A DNA stretch of 64,000 nucleotides, taken from Limisphaerales bacterium (GTDB lineage Bacteria > Verrucomicrobiota > Verrucomicrobiia > Limisphaerales > UBA1096). Below the pieces are notes generated by a model. That model worked only from the letters and a program-made list of their open reading frames with translations, ran no database searches and was not told where the DNA came from. Each line of letters begins with the position of its first letter. The stretch's first letter is position 1. The stretch lies in the NCBI GenBank assembly GCA_004213515.1, contig SHAK01000007.1:21159-85158 (forward strand), in the 5' to 3' direction. Both the position numbers and the translations under genes were made by a program. Of this stretch, positions 18,371-26,417 are shown piece by piece.

Positions 18371-20131
18371 ATGATCGTAAAATTTAAAATTATTATAATT
18401 TGGCTGGCTTTAGTCATCTTGGAGTACTGTAGCTATGCAAATGAATTAAAACTGGATGATTTATTCCCTGAAAACCGTTTGATTGAGGTCGATATTACAA
18501 TATCGGATGAAAACTGGGATAAAATTCGATTCCAAAAACGAACACGTGAAAACGCTTTACCTCCAAGCCGAAAGTTTGAACCACCACCATCACCATACTC
18601 TTATGCTAAAGCTGATGTAACAATCGAAGGCATAACCTATAAAAATATTGGAATTAGGAAAAAAGGATTCTTAGGCTCACAAGACACCGAACGCCCCTCT
18701 CTGAAAGTGAAGCTCGATTATTCAGAAAAAAATCAAAATATTGGTGGGTTAAAAAACCTGACTTTCAATAATAACCGTCAGGATAGAAGTCTCATGAGTC
18801 AATTTATAGGCTACAAAATTTGGGACGAAGCCGGATCCCCGGGCTCGCGTTGCGCATATGCGAAAATCACAATCAATGGACGCAACCTTGGAGTATACTC
18901 TCATGTTGAAACTGTTCGAGAGCCACTATTGAAACGTGAATTCGGCAACGACAAAGGTACCCTATTCGAGGGTACAGTAGTCGATTTTTACCCAGAATGG
19001 GAAGGTAGTTTTGAACGAAAAACTGGTGACAATAAAAAAGGGCGTGAGCATATAGTTAAAGTAACTAATGCGTTGCAAGGAGGAAGTGGTAAATCCTTTT
19101 TTGGAGCCTTCGCCTCAGGACGCGCATGGATACCAACTAGCGAAAAACACGATAAAGATTGGTTCAAAATGGAGTTTGATGACCTCTCTTGGAAAATAGG
19201 TAACAATGGTGCTGGATATGAAGCTGGCAAAGGTTTTGAAAAACTAATATCTCCAAACTTTAATTTCATTGACCAGATGCACCATAAGGCCACTTCACTT
19301 TATCTTAGGTTCCCTTTTGAAATAAAAAATCTGGATGAAATTAAAAAGACAAAAAATTTATTACTTAGAATGAAGTGTGACGATGGGTTTGTTGCATACA
19401 TCAACGGAAATGAGGTTGTTAGGTATAATTCTCCTCCAAACCCACAATGGAACTCTATGGCTACAGGAAGCGGAGACGATGGAGCGAACGCAACATTCGC
19501 AGCCTTCAACATAAATAAATATCGCGATAAATTTCGAGTTGGTAAAAATTTACTAGCTATTCACGGAATGAATATCAGCTCTAGCAGTACGGATTTTCTA
19601 CAGGTTGCAGAACTTCAAACAAACGAAAATGACTATCAAACTGCCATATGGAAATTAATTGATGAAGAAGCATTTTACAAATTCTGGGCATTAGAAGGAC
19701 TTCTAAGCTTTTGGGATGGCTACTCTGGAAATCGTAATAACTACTTCATCTATCTTAATCCCGAAACAAACAAATTTCACTTTATGCCATGGGGTGCAGA
19801 CTGCCTTTTCGAAAAATTTAGTCGACTACGTGTAGACCGACGTTCACCACGATCAGTTCGATTACAAGGACTTGTAGCCCAAAAGCTATATCAAATCCCC
19901 TCTGTACGAAAAAAATACGCCTCAACAATGAGAGGACTTATGGATAAATACTGGAACGAAGAAAAACTATTGGCTGAAACACAACGAATTGAAGCTATGC
20001 TGTCTCCTCATATCAGCGACTACCAGTGGAGATCCGTTCGATTCGATTCGATTCGAGAATTTATTCAAAATCGGAGAGTAGATGTAGAAATTGAAATTAA
20101 CGGCAAAGATATGCCACTTTGGCCAAGATAA
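18371..20131 (+). CDS. Secreted CotH-kinase-family protein with an inserted domain
   Basis: A 586-aa protein with an N-terminal signal peptide (about residues 6-24). The CotH fold, an atypical protein-kinase-like fold, is recognisable in two halves. Residues about 36-245 include IGIRKKGFLGS, SLKVKLDYSEKNQNIGGLKNLTFNNN and INGRNLGVYSHVE. Residues about 420-586 include FWDGYSGNRNNYFIYLN and FHFMPWGADCLFEKF, the catalytic or metal region. Between them, residues about 247-416 form an extra beta-rich module (WFKMEFDDLSWKIGNNGAGY; KCDDGFVAYINGNEV; GKNLLAIHGMN) of a type common in large secreted PVC proteins. It is divergent from the sugar-binding gene and convergent with the ATPase operon. Confidence 0.85.
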   Translation: MIVKFKIIIIWLALVILEYCSYANELKLDDLFPENRLIEVDITISDENWDKIRFQKRTRENALPPSRKFEPPPSPYSYAKADVTIEGITYKNIGIRKKGFLGSQDTERPSLKVKLDYSEKNQNIGGLKNLTFNNNRQDRSLMSQFIGYKIWDEAGSPGSRCAYAKITINGRNLGVYSHVETVREPLLKREFGNDKGTLFEGTVVDFYPEWEGSFERKTGDNKKGREHIVKVTNALQGGSGKSFFGAFASGRAWIPTSEKHDKDWFKMEFDDLSWKIGNNGAGYEAGKGFEKLISPNFNFIDQMHHKATSLYLRFPFEIKNLDEIKKTKNLLLRMKCDDGFVAYINGNEVVRYNSPPNPQWNSMATGSGDDGANATFAAFNINKYRDKFRVGKNLLAIHGMNISSSSTDFLQVAELQTNENDYQTAIWKLIDEEAFYKFWALEGLLSFWDGYSGNRNNYFIYLNPETNKFHFMPWGADCLFEKFSRLRVDRRSPRSVRLQGLVAQKLYQIPSVRKKYASTMRGLMDKYWNEEKLLAETQRIEAMLSPHISDYQWRSVRFDSIREFIQNRRVDVEIEINGKDMPLWPR

Positions 20132-20134
20132 AGT

Positions 20135-20251
20135 CTATTCTAATTTGTATTCGATTGAATGTCCCATCCAATGGATGCCCCATAAAAATACAAGTGCCAG
20201 TAAAAATATCAGCACAGCAGAGATTAGAAATCTTTTTAGCCTTTGATCCAT
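20135..20251 (-). CDS. 38-residue single-pass membrane protein coupled to the ABC ATPase gene
   Basis: Absent from the ORF track because of its length. The minus-strand ATG at 20251 shares one base with the TAA of the ugpC-like gene (TAATG), the same coupling seen at the malF/malG and hflK/hflC junctions. Translation: MDQRLKRFLISAVLIFLL, then ALVFLWGIHWMGHSIEYKLE and a stop. A positively charged N-terminus precedes one hydrophobic helix of about 18-20 residues, as expected for a small inner-membrane protein. No family recognised. It ends 3 nt from the CotH stop (convergent). It is supported by position and composition, not homology. Confidence 0.55.
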   Translation of the reverse strand: MDQRLKRFLISAVLIFLLALVFLWGIHWMGHSIEYKLE

Positions 20252-21360
20252 TAAATCAATGCTAGACCAGAGTTGTAATCAAACCAAATGACGTTGCTCC
20301 AATTAATTTCTAGTATTTTTCCATTAAAATTTGACTGATCATTTCCTGAAGATCGAACAATCATCTTGTTTGCAGCTGTACGAATATGCAATAGAGATTC
20401 ATGCCCAAGAGTTTCTACTGTATCCAATGTAACTTTAAAACCTATCCCTTTTTCGATCAATTTTAAATGCTCAGATCTAATGCCTAATAAAACTTTTATG
20501 CCGTTAAATTTGGCTACTGCCTTAGAAAAAATTTCAGGCAAATGAAGACTATCACCATCACCATCTTTAGTATCCTCAATAAAAACATTACTACCATCAA
20601 GCACATCTAACCTACCCCTTATAAAATTCATTCCGGGCGTTCCAATAAAATCACCAACAAACTTATGTACTGGTCTTTGATATAAGTCTAAAGGTGCACC
20701 AACCTGCATAACTTTACCCTTATTAATCACACAGATCCTTTGGCCGAGAGTCATAGCTTCAGTCTGATCATGAGTTACGAAAATCATAGTCGTTCTAAGA
20801 CGGTTATGAAGCTTAGCAATCTCAGCTCGCATCTCAGCTCGCATACGAGCATCAAGATTTGACAGTGGTTCATCCAAAAGAAATATTTTAGGTTTACAAA
20901 CCATGGCACGTCCCAGCGCAACCCGTTGACGCTGCCCCCCAGACAATTCAGCAGGTTTGCGTTGAAGAAAATCAGTTATTCCCAATAAATCAGCCGCATC
21001 GTCAACTCTCGACTGCATTTCTGATTTAGGGATTTTACGGAATTTCAAACTAAAAATAATGTTCTGCTCAACAGTCAAATGAGGAAAGAGAGCGTAGTTC
21101 TGAAAGACCATTGCCACATCTCTATCCTGAGGCTTAATATTGTTAACCTCTTTGTTTCCCAAACTTATAGAACCATTTGAGGGATGATCTAAACCAGCTA
21201 TTAATCGAAGTAATGTTGACTTTCCGCAACCAGATGGACCGACCAAAGCCATTAATTCTCCATCTGGAACTTCCAAATTAATACCGGCTAACGCAGTCAC
21301 TTCAGCTTTACGGTCAGTTTTAAAAACTTTGCAGAGATTATTGAGTTTTAAACTTGCCAT
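20251..21360 (-). CDS. ugpC: Sugar ABC transporter ATPase (UgpC/MsmK/MalK type)
   Basis: A 369-aa ATPase with Walker A GPSGCGKST, Q-loop VFQNYALFPHLTV, signature LSGGQRQRVALGRA, Walker B IFLLDEPLSNLD and H-loop VTHDQTEA. A C-terminal TOBE/MalK-like regulatory domain follows (about residues 240-369). It should energise the CUT1 permeases at 15053-16842, although a CotH gene lies between. Its ATG is 3 nt after the stop of the cytochrome c gene, and a 38-aa ORF is coupled to its stop. The symbol marks family rather than substrate. Confidence 0.92.
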   Translation of the reverse strand: MASLKLNNLCKVFKTDRKAEVTALAGINLEVPDGELMALVGPSGCGKSTLLRLIAGLDHPSNGSISLGNKEVNNIKPQDRDVAMVFQNYALFPHLTVEQNIIFSLKFRKIPKSEMQSRVDDAADLLGITDFLQRKPAELSGGQRQRVALGRAMVCKPKIFLLDEPLSNLDARMRAEMRAEIAKLHNRLRTTMIFVTHDQTEAMTLGQRICVINKGKVMQVGAPLDLYQRPVHKFVGDFIGTPGMNFIRGRLDVLDGSNVFIEDTKDGDGDSLHLPEIFSKAVAKFNGIKVLLGIRSEHLKLIEKGIGFKVTLDTVETLGHESLLHIRTAANKMIVRSSGNDQSNFNGKILEINWSNVIWFDYNSGLALI

Positions 21361-21363
21361 AAA

Positions 21364-22065
21364 TTAATTTTTTGAAGGACCAACTTTTTGCAAAAGAGGC
21401 AAAACCGTCAAGTTATTCGAGATATATGCAACAATATTTCGCATATCATTAAGGGATAAATCTATAGTTGAATTCTTCATTATTATACCATCTGTATCTT
21501 CAGGATGAAGGCCACGTTGACCACTAATATACTTGCTTAGCTGATCCATAAGAAACCAGTCCTCTTGAATATTTAAAGGAGGCGAATTAATTTGACGATT
21601 ACCTTTACCTTCCGAGCCATGACAAGAAGCGCATCTAGCAGCATATAAAATCTTACCAAACTCTATGTTACCTCGAATTACCCTAATTGAAGGTTTGGGT
21701 GTCTGCTTGGAAAAATAGTCTGCCAATACTTCTAGCTCTACGTCTGTCTTAATATTTTTTATTGCACCCCCCATTAAATACTCAGCTCGATTATTTGGAT
21801 TCTTACCTCTATAACCCAATTGAAATTTTTTTAACTGATTTCTTAGATACCAATCAGGAAATCCGTCCAACACGGGCCCCCTCTGCATTTCCTTTGCAGT
21901 GTGGCAAACCAAACAAGCATTTATTGTTTTACTATCCAAACTAATTTTAAGACTTGCATCATATGTATGATGATTAATTGATTCGAATCTGTTTTGAGTA
22001 CACCCTTGGTTTGTCAAAACTACTAATCCGACCATTAAAAATATTATGCACCAACGACAAAACAT
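21364..22065 (-). CDS. Diheme cytochrome c lipoprotein
   Basis: I start at the ATG at 22065 (MFCRWCIIFLMVGLVVLTNQGC), which gives a lipoprotein signal with acceptor Cys22; the track's start at 22122 adds 19 unlikely residues. Total 233 aa. Two c-type heme sites, CLVCH (about residues 51-55) and CASCH (about 145-149), sit in two repeated cytochrome c domains, as in cytochrome c4-like electron carriers. It is expected to be membrane-tethered in the periplasm. It precedes the sugar transporter ATPase by 3 nt, an unusual operon partner. Confidence 0.85.
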   Translation of the reverse strand: MFCRWCIIFLMVGLVVLTNQGCTQNRFESINHHTYDASLKISLDSKTINACLVCHTAKEMQRGPVLDGFPDWYLRNQLKKFQLGYRGKNPNNRAEYLMGGAIKNIKTDVELEVLADYFSKQTPKPSIRVIRGNIEFGKILYAARCASCHGSEGKGNRQINSPPLNIQEDWFLMDQLSKYISGQRGLHPEDTDGIIMKNSTIDLSLNDMRNIVAYISNNLTVLPLLQKVGPSKN

Positions 22066-22153
22066 CTCGTCCTCAGAATCTACATTGCTCGCCAAGTAAC
22101 CGCGAGCCGGCAAATCTCGCACAAAATTGTTCTTTTAAATATAATCTCTTCCA

Positions 22154-23050
22154 GTGAATTCTCGGCAGAGTGCAATGTTAGCTCTAGCATTTGGAGCTTT
22201 TGCGATTGGCTTCGCACCTGTTTTCGCAGCTTTCGCCCTGAAACCTGAGTATGGTGGATTTGGACCTGCTTCTATTGGGTTTTACCGTATTTTATTTGCT
22301 CTGCCATTAATGTGGTTAGTACTTTGGATAACTCCATCAAAATTGGACTCTTTATCCAAATCTCAAAAACGCCCAATCGGGCTTTTGGCTTTATCCGGGG
22401 TTTTCTTCGCTATTGATCTAGTTTCATGGCATTGGTCGATAAAATATACGTCTATCGCAAATGCTACTCTACTAGCCAACTTCGCGCCACTGTGGGTCAC
22501 TCTTTGGGCCAGGCATCTATTTGGCGAAAAAATTCATACCCGTTTTTTTATAGCACTTGGAATTGCGATAATTGGGGCTACAATTTTAATGCGCACAAGT
22601 TTTCAACTTAAGCCTGAACAACTTTTAGGAGACTTACTCTCTCTGCTAACCGCTATCTCATATGGCTCATACATGTTAACAGTTAAAAAACTTAGAGAAA
22701 CTTGCCCTCCTCAACAAATCATGGCATGGAGCGGATTATTCGCAGTTCCGATAATGTTTTTTGCTGCAATGATTAGTGGGGAATCAATGATATCACCACA
22801 ATTAAATGGTTGGGCTATTCTTATTGGCCTGGCGTTAATAAGTCATTTTGCAGGCCAGAGTTTAATCGCATATGCATTTGGACATCTGCCGGCTTCTTTA
22901 ACTTCACTTAATTTACTTTTACAACCAGTCTTCGCAGCAGCACTTGGTTGGTTATTGCTGAGCCAAGCAATGGTTGGCAAACAAATGATTGGCGCGATAA
23001 TTATACTAAGTGCTCTGACCATTGCTAATCGGTCTGTAAAAAGTAAATAA
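22154..23050 (+). CDS. EamA/DMT-superfamily transporter
   Basis: A 298-aa protein with ten predicted transmembrane helices in two EamA repeats (first half from AMLALAFGAFAIGFAPVFAA, second from LGDLLSLLTAISYGSYML). GFYRILFALPLMWL and PASLTSLNLLLQPVFAAALGWLLL are typical repeat motifs. It is probably a metabolite or drug exporter; substrate unknown. The GTG start gives MNSRQSAMLALAFG. A MarR-type regulator follows 40 nt downstream. Confidence 0.88.
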   Translation: MNSRQSAMLALAFGAFAIGFAPVFAAFALKPEYGGFGPASIGFYRILFALPLMWLVLWITPSKLDSLSKSQKRPIGLLALSGVFFAIDLVSWHWSIKYTSIANATLLANFAPLWVTLWARHLFGEKIHTRFFIALGIAIIGATILMRTSFQLKPEQLLGDLLSLLTAISYGSYMLTVKKLRETCPPQQIMAWSGLFAVPIMFFAAMISGESMISPQLNGWAILIGLALISHFAGQSLIAYAFGHLPASLTSLNLLLQPVFAAALGWLLLSQAMVGKQMIGAIIILSALTIANRSVKSK

Positions 23051-23090
23051 TTTTTGTACCATCATGAGATGCATGGCAGCATACTGACGG

Positions 23091-23585
23091 ATGGACTCAT
23101 TTCAAAACGAGATTAAAGATACAGAGATACCACTGGATGCTCCTGCAAGAAGACGACTACCGATTCTTTTGCGACATGCTTGGTATGGCTTGAATCAGGC
23201 ATTTCGTCGTCGAATCGCTCGAATGAAGCTGACGCCAGACCAATTTACAGTCATCCGAACACTCCTCGAATCCGAACCGGAAGGCTTAACTCAAAAAGGA
23301 CTTGCTGATGCAATAAGCAGTGATCCAAATACAATCGCATCGTTACTCGAAAGAATGGAGAGTAATGGATTAATAAAACGACGACCGCATGAAAAAGATC
23401 GACGAGCAAACCGAGTAGAACTGTTGCCGTCAGCTAAGAATAAGTATGAAGCTATTAGACAAGAAGCAATCGAATTACAAGGTCAGGTGCTTGATAAACT
23501 ACCTGAAAGTGATCGGGAAAAATTTCTATCAAACCTCGAAATTATCGCAGATGCATGCCGCAATATTTCTAATGATGAACGTTAA
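23091..23585 (+). CDS. MarR-family transcriptional regulator
   Basis: A 164-aa winged-helix repressor. The DNA-binding part spans about residues 45-115, with LTQKGLADAISSDPNTIASLLERMESNGLIKR as the helix-turn-helix and RRPHEKDRRANRVELL as the wing. Long terminal helices would form the dimer interface. It is co-directional with, and 40 nt after, the EamA exporter, a classic exporter/MarR pairing. It could also act on the iron cassette 150 nt downstream, where a 15-bp palindrome sits in the promoter. Confidence 0.88.
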   Translation: MDSFQNEIKDTEIPLDAPARRRLPILLRHAWYGLNQAFRRRIARMKLTPDQFTVIRTLLESEPEGLTQKGLADAISSDPNTIASLLERMESNGLIKRRPHEKDRRANRVELLPSAKNKYEAIRQEAIELQGQVLDKLPESDREKFLSNLEIIADACRNISNDER

Positions 23586-23704
23586 TTAATAATATATAAA
23601 TTTTAGAAACAACAAAATTTATTACTTAGGTCTTCTCTGTAACAGTAATTTAGCAAGCACAATTATATATTAAAAAATGTGTAATATCCGAAGCTTGACA
23701 CTGT

Positions 23705-23719
23705 TGAGACTCTGTCTCA
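23705..23719 (+). promoter_or_regulatory. 15-bp palindrome in the promoter of the iron transporter operon
   Basis: TGAGACTCTGTCTCA: 6-bp arms TGAGAC / GTCTCA around TCT. It lies 5 nt after a TTGACA (23695-23700), in the spacer of the presumed promoter, about 17 nt before the fbpA-like gene. The layout fits a Fur-type 7-1-7 or RirA-like (TGA-N9-TCA) iron operator, or a MarR site. The regulator is an inference. Confidence 0.5.
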
Positions 23720-23735
23720 TCTTTTTCTCCCGCCC

Positions 23736-24761
23736 ATGCGGATGAGTATGAAATCCTTTTTAAAATTATCTCTTAGTCTCAGTTTTTTGCTTTGTGTTTA
23801 TGTCTCTGCTGCTGAACTGAACGTGTACTCTCATCGCCATTATGATTCTGATGCCATTCTCTTTAAACAGTTCTCAGAAAAAACGAATATCAAAGTAAAT
23901 GTCGTTAAAGGTAGTGCCGATCAGTTGATACAACGTTTAGTCACTGAAGGTAAAAATTCACCAGCAGACGTACTTCTTACAGTTGATGCCGGACGATTGC
24001 ATCGGGCTAAAGCTGCAGGCGTACTTCAGCCAGTGAAGTCCAAAACGCTATTAAGCAATGTTCCTAAGTCTATGCGTGATCCAGAAGGAAACTGGTATGG
24101 AATGACCGTACGATCACGAGTAATAGTCTATTCAAAAGATCGTGTTAAACCAAGCGAGCTATCCACTTATGAGGCTTTGGCTAAACCGGAATGGAAAGGC
24201 CGAGTTGTTGCTAGATCATCAAGCAATATTTACAACCAATCACTGCTCGCTTCTATAATAGCTGCAAATGGAAAAGATAAAGCCCTAGCTTGGGCTAAAG
24301 CCGTTCGAAAGAACATGGCTCGTGCTCCGCGGGGTAGTGATCGAGATCAAGCACGTGCTGTTGCTGCTGGACTTGCCGATGTAGCCATCATGAATACCTA
24401 TTACCTGGGAATTCTTGCAAATTCTTCCGTAGCGGCTGATCGAGAGGTAACTAATAAAGTCGGTGTCTTTTTTCCAAACCAAAAAAATCGCGGCGCACAC
24501 ATTAACGTTAGTGGGGGAGGAGTTACAGCCAGTGCAAAAAATAAAAAAGAAGCGATCCAATTTCTAGAGTTTCTTACAAGCGCGAAGTCACAGGAAACTT
24601 TTGGAAATGTTAACTACGAGTATCCAGTGAAAATAAGCAACAACCAATCTGAATTGCTCAAAAGCTGGGGTAATTTTAAAGCAGATAACGTTAATCTCTC
24701 CATATTAGGCGCTAACAATGCTGAAGCAGTGAAGCTGTTCGATCTCGCCGGTTGGGAGTAA
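23736..24761 (+). CDS. fbpA: Fe(III) ABC transporter substrate-binding protein (FbpA/FutA type)
   Basis: A 341-aa periplasmic ferric-binding protein. The signal peptide ends CVYVSAAE, and the mature N-terminus ELNVYSHRHYDSDAILFKQF is typical of FutA/FbpA. GSADQLIQRLVTEG and SPADVLLTVDAGRLHRAK are lobe-1 motifs. The late Tyr pair in MNTYYLGIL matches the Fe-binding tyrosines. A start at the third in-frame ATG (MKSFLKLSL, 23748) is equally possible. It is followed by permease and ATPase genes, completing an iron(III) importer. Confidence 0.9.
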   Translation: MRMSMKSFLKLSLSLSFLLCVYVSAAELNVYSHRHYDSDAILFKQFSEKTNIKVNVVKGSADQLIQRLVTEGKNSPADVLLTVDAGRLHRAKAAGVLQPVKSKTLLSNVPKSMRDPEGNWYGMTVRSRVIVYSKDRVKPSELSTYEALAKPEWKGRVVARSSSNIYNQSLLASIIAANGKDKALAWAKAVRKNMARAPRGSDRDQARAVAAGLADVAIMNTYYLGILANSSVAADREVTNKVGVFFPNQKNRGAHINVSGGGVTASAKNKKEAIQFLEFLTSAKSQETFGNVNYEYPVKISNNQSELLKSWGNFKADNVNLSILGANNAEAVKLFDLAGWE

Positions 24762-24773
24762 GCTTCCAACGGA

Positions 24774-26417
24774 TTGGCTCAATATTTAATCAAAATTGCG
24801 AAGCACTGGTTACTCTGCATAAAGCATGAGTTTCATTTTAAGCTCAATGCTTGGACAATTTCAGCCTTGGTTATAGGTCTTGTTTTATTTCTGCCCATGG
24901 CAGAAGTTATTTTGCACCTTACCATACCGGCTGAAAGCTGGAGACATATACGTGATACTGTTCTTGGACAATACATAAAGGGCTCATTAATCCTCGTATT
25001 TGGAACAGCCACTCTATCCATTCTTCTTGGTGTGTCGTCCGCATGGCTAGTAGCTTGCTGCAAATTTCCTGGTCGCAAATTTTTTGAGTGGGCTCTGATC
25101 CTACCACTTGCAATTCCAACCTATATTGCTGCCTATTCCTACTTCGACCTGCTTGACAAACTAAATCCGTTACTAATCTGGATACGGTTAAATATTAGCA
25201 CTGAAGTAATGATATTGATTAGTGATGTAATTGTGTATCCTATGACAATTATTGTGCTAGCTTCTGTCCTTTACCCATACGTCTATCTTGTGGCACGTGC
25301 GGCATTCACTCAGCAAAGCAACCAATTTATAGAGGCAGCTCGAACTCTTGGCCATGGGCCTCACTCCACGTTTTGGCGGACTGCGCTTCCTTTAGCCCGA
25401 CCGGCTATCGTCGGAGGAGTTTCTCTCGTCATCATGGAAACACTCAATGACTACGGTGCTGTAAAACACTTTAACATTCCGACATTTACCACTGGTATTT
25501 TCCGAACCTGGCTGTCAATAGGTGACCTCCCAGGTGCATTACGCCTAGCTGCCTGCCTAATGGTATTAATCCTATTTTTGCTAGTACTAGAAAAATGGCT
25601 TCGTTTTGGAGCTAAATTTCATAATAACAGCCAATCTGATCAGTCTTTTAAACCCTATGAGCTTAACCAAAAAAAATCCTTTTTAGCAATTATATGCTGC
25701 CTATTTCCGCTTGTAATAGGCTTTATCTTGCCTCTCTCTCGCTTGGTCTATTGGGCTAGTCAGACTGTAGAAAATGTTTTTGATTCAACCTTCATAATAC
25801 TTACTTTCAACAGTATCGCAATAGCAGCAGCTGCAAGCTTTATAACAGTTATGCTTGCGGTTTTTTTAACCTTTACCACCCGTTATTTTGGAAGCCGAAC
25901 AATCAACGCAACAAATCGTTTAGCGATCCTTGGTTATGCAGTTCCTGGAGCAGTAATCGCTATTGGAATCTTACTCTTAGCAAAGCAAGTTAACCAAGCA
26001 ACTGGCTGGATTATGACAGGGTCCCTTTCAATGCTAGTTTTAGCATATATAGTAAGGTTTTTAGCAGTCGCCTGGCAGCCAATCGATTCGGGTATGGAAC
26101 GCCATTGTGAGCAAATCAACAATGCATCAAGGTCACTAGGGGTAACAGCAATACAATCATTAACTAATATTAATATTCCACTGTTACGTAACGCGTTGGT
26201 AACGGCCGGACTATTTGTTTTTGTTGATACTATGAAAGAATTACCGCTGACATTAATACTCCGACCTTTTAATTTTGAGACACTCTCAACAAAAACATTC
26301 GACCTTGCACAACAAGCACAAATACCTGAATCATCAGTGCCAGCACTTTGCATAATTCTGGTCAGCCTTTTACCTTTGATATGGCTAAACCTTCAAATAC
26401 GAAATACTGAAAAATGA
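24774..26417 (+). CDS. fbpB: Fe(III) ABC transporter permease (FbpB/SfuB type)
   Basis: A 547-aa fused double permease with about 12 transmembrane helices in two halves. Each half has an EAA loop: QFIEAARTLGHGPHSTFWRTALPLA and QINNASRSLGVTAIQSLTNINIPLL. LPLAIPTYIAAYSYFD and LGYAVPGAVIAIGILLL are characteristic of the FbpB family. The start appears to be TTG, 12 nt after fbpA, with no good ATG nearby. The stop overlaps the fbpC start as ATGA. Confidence 0.9.
   Translation: MAQYLIKIAKHWLLCIKHEFHFKLNAWTISALVIGLVLFLPMAEVILHLTIPAESWRHIRDTVLGQYIKGSLILVFGTATLSILLGVSSAWLVACCKFPGRKFFEWALILPLAIPTYIAAYSYFDLLDKLNPLLIWIRLNISTEVMILISDVIVYPMTIIVLASVLYPYVYLVARAAFTQQSNQFIEAARTLGHGPHSTFWRTALPLARPAIVGGVSLVIMETLNDYGAVKHFNIPTFTTGIFRTWLSIGDLPGALRLAACLMVLILFLLVLEKWLRFGAKFHNNSQSDQSFKPYELNQKKSFLAIICCLFPLVIGFILPLSRLVYWASQTVENVFDSTFIILTFNSIAIAAAASFITVMLAVFLTFTTRYFGSRTINATNRLAILGYAVPGAVIAIGILLLAKQVNQATGWIMTGSLSMLVLAYIVRFLAVAWQPIDSGMERHCEQINNASRSLGVTAIQSLTNINIPLLRNALVTAGLFVFVDTMKELPLTLILRPFNFETLSTKTFDLAQQAQIPESSVPALCIILVSLLPLIWLNLQIRNTEK

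Noticed and set aside
25934-26353. 139-aa minus-strand ORF inside the iron permease
   Set aside because: Mirror frame of a conserved membrane protein; composition is that of reverse-complemented transmembrane codons.
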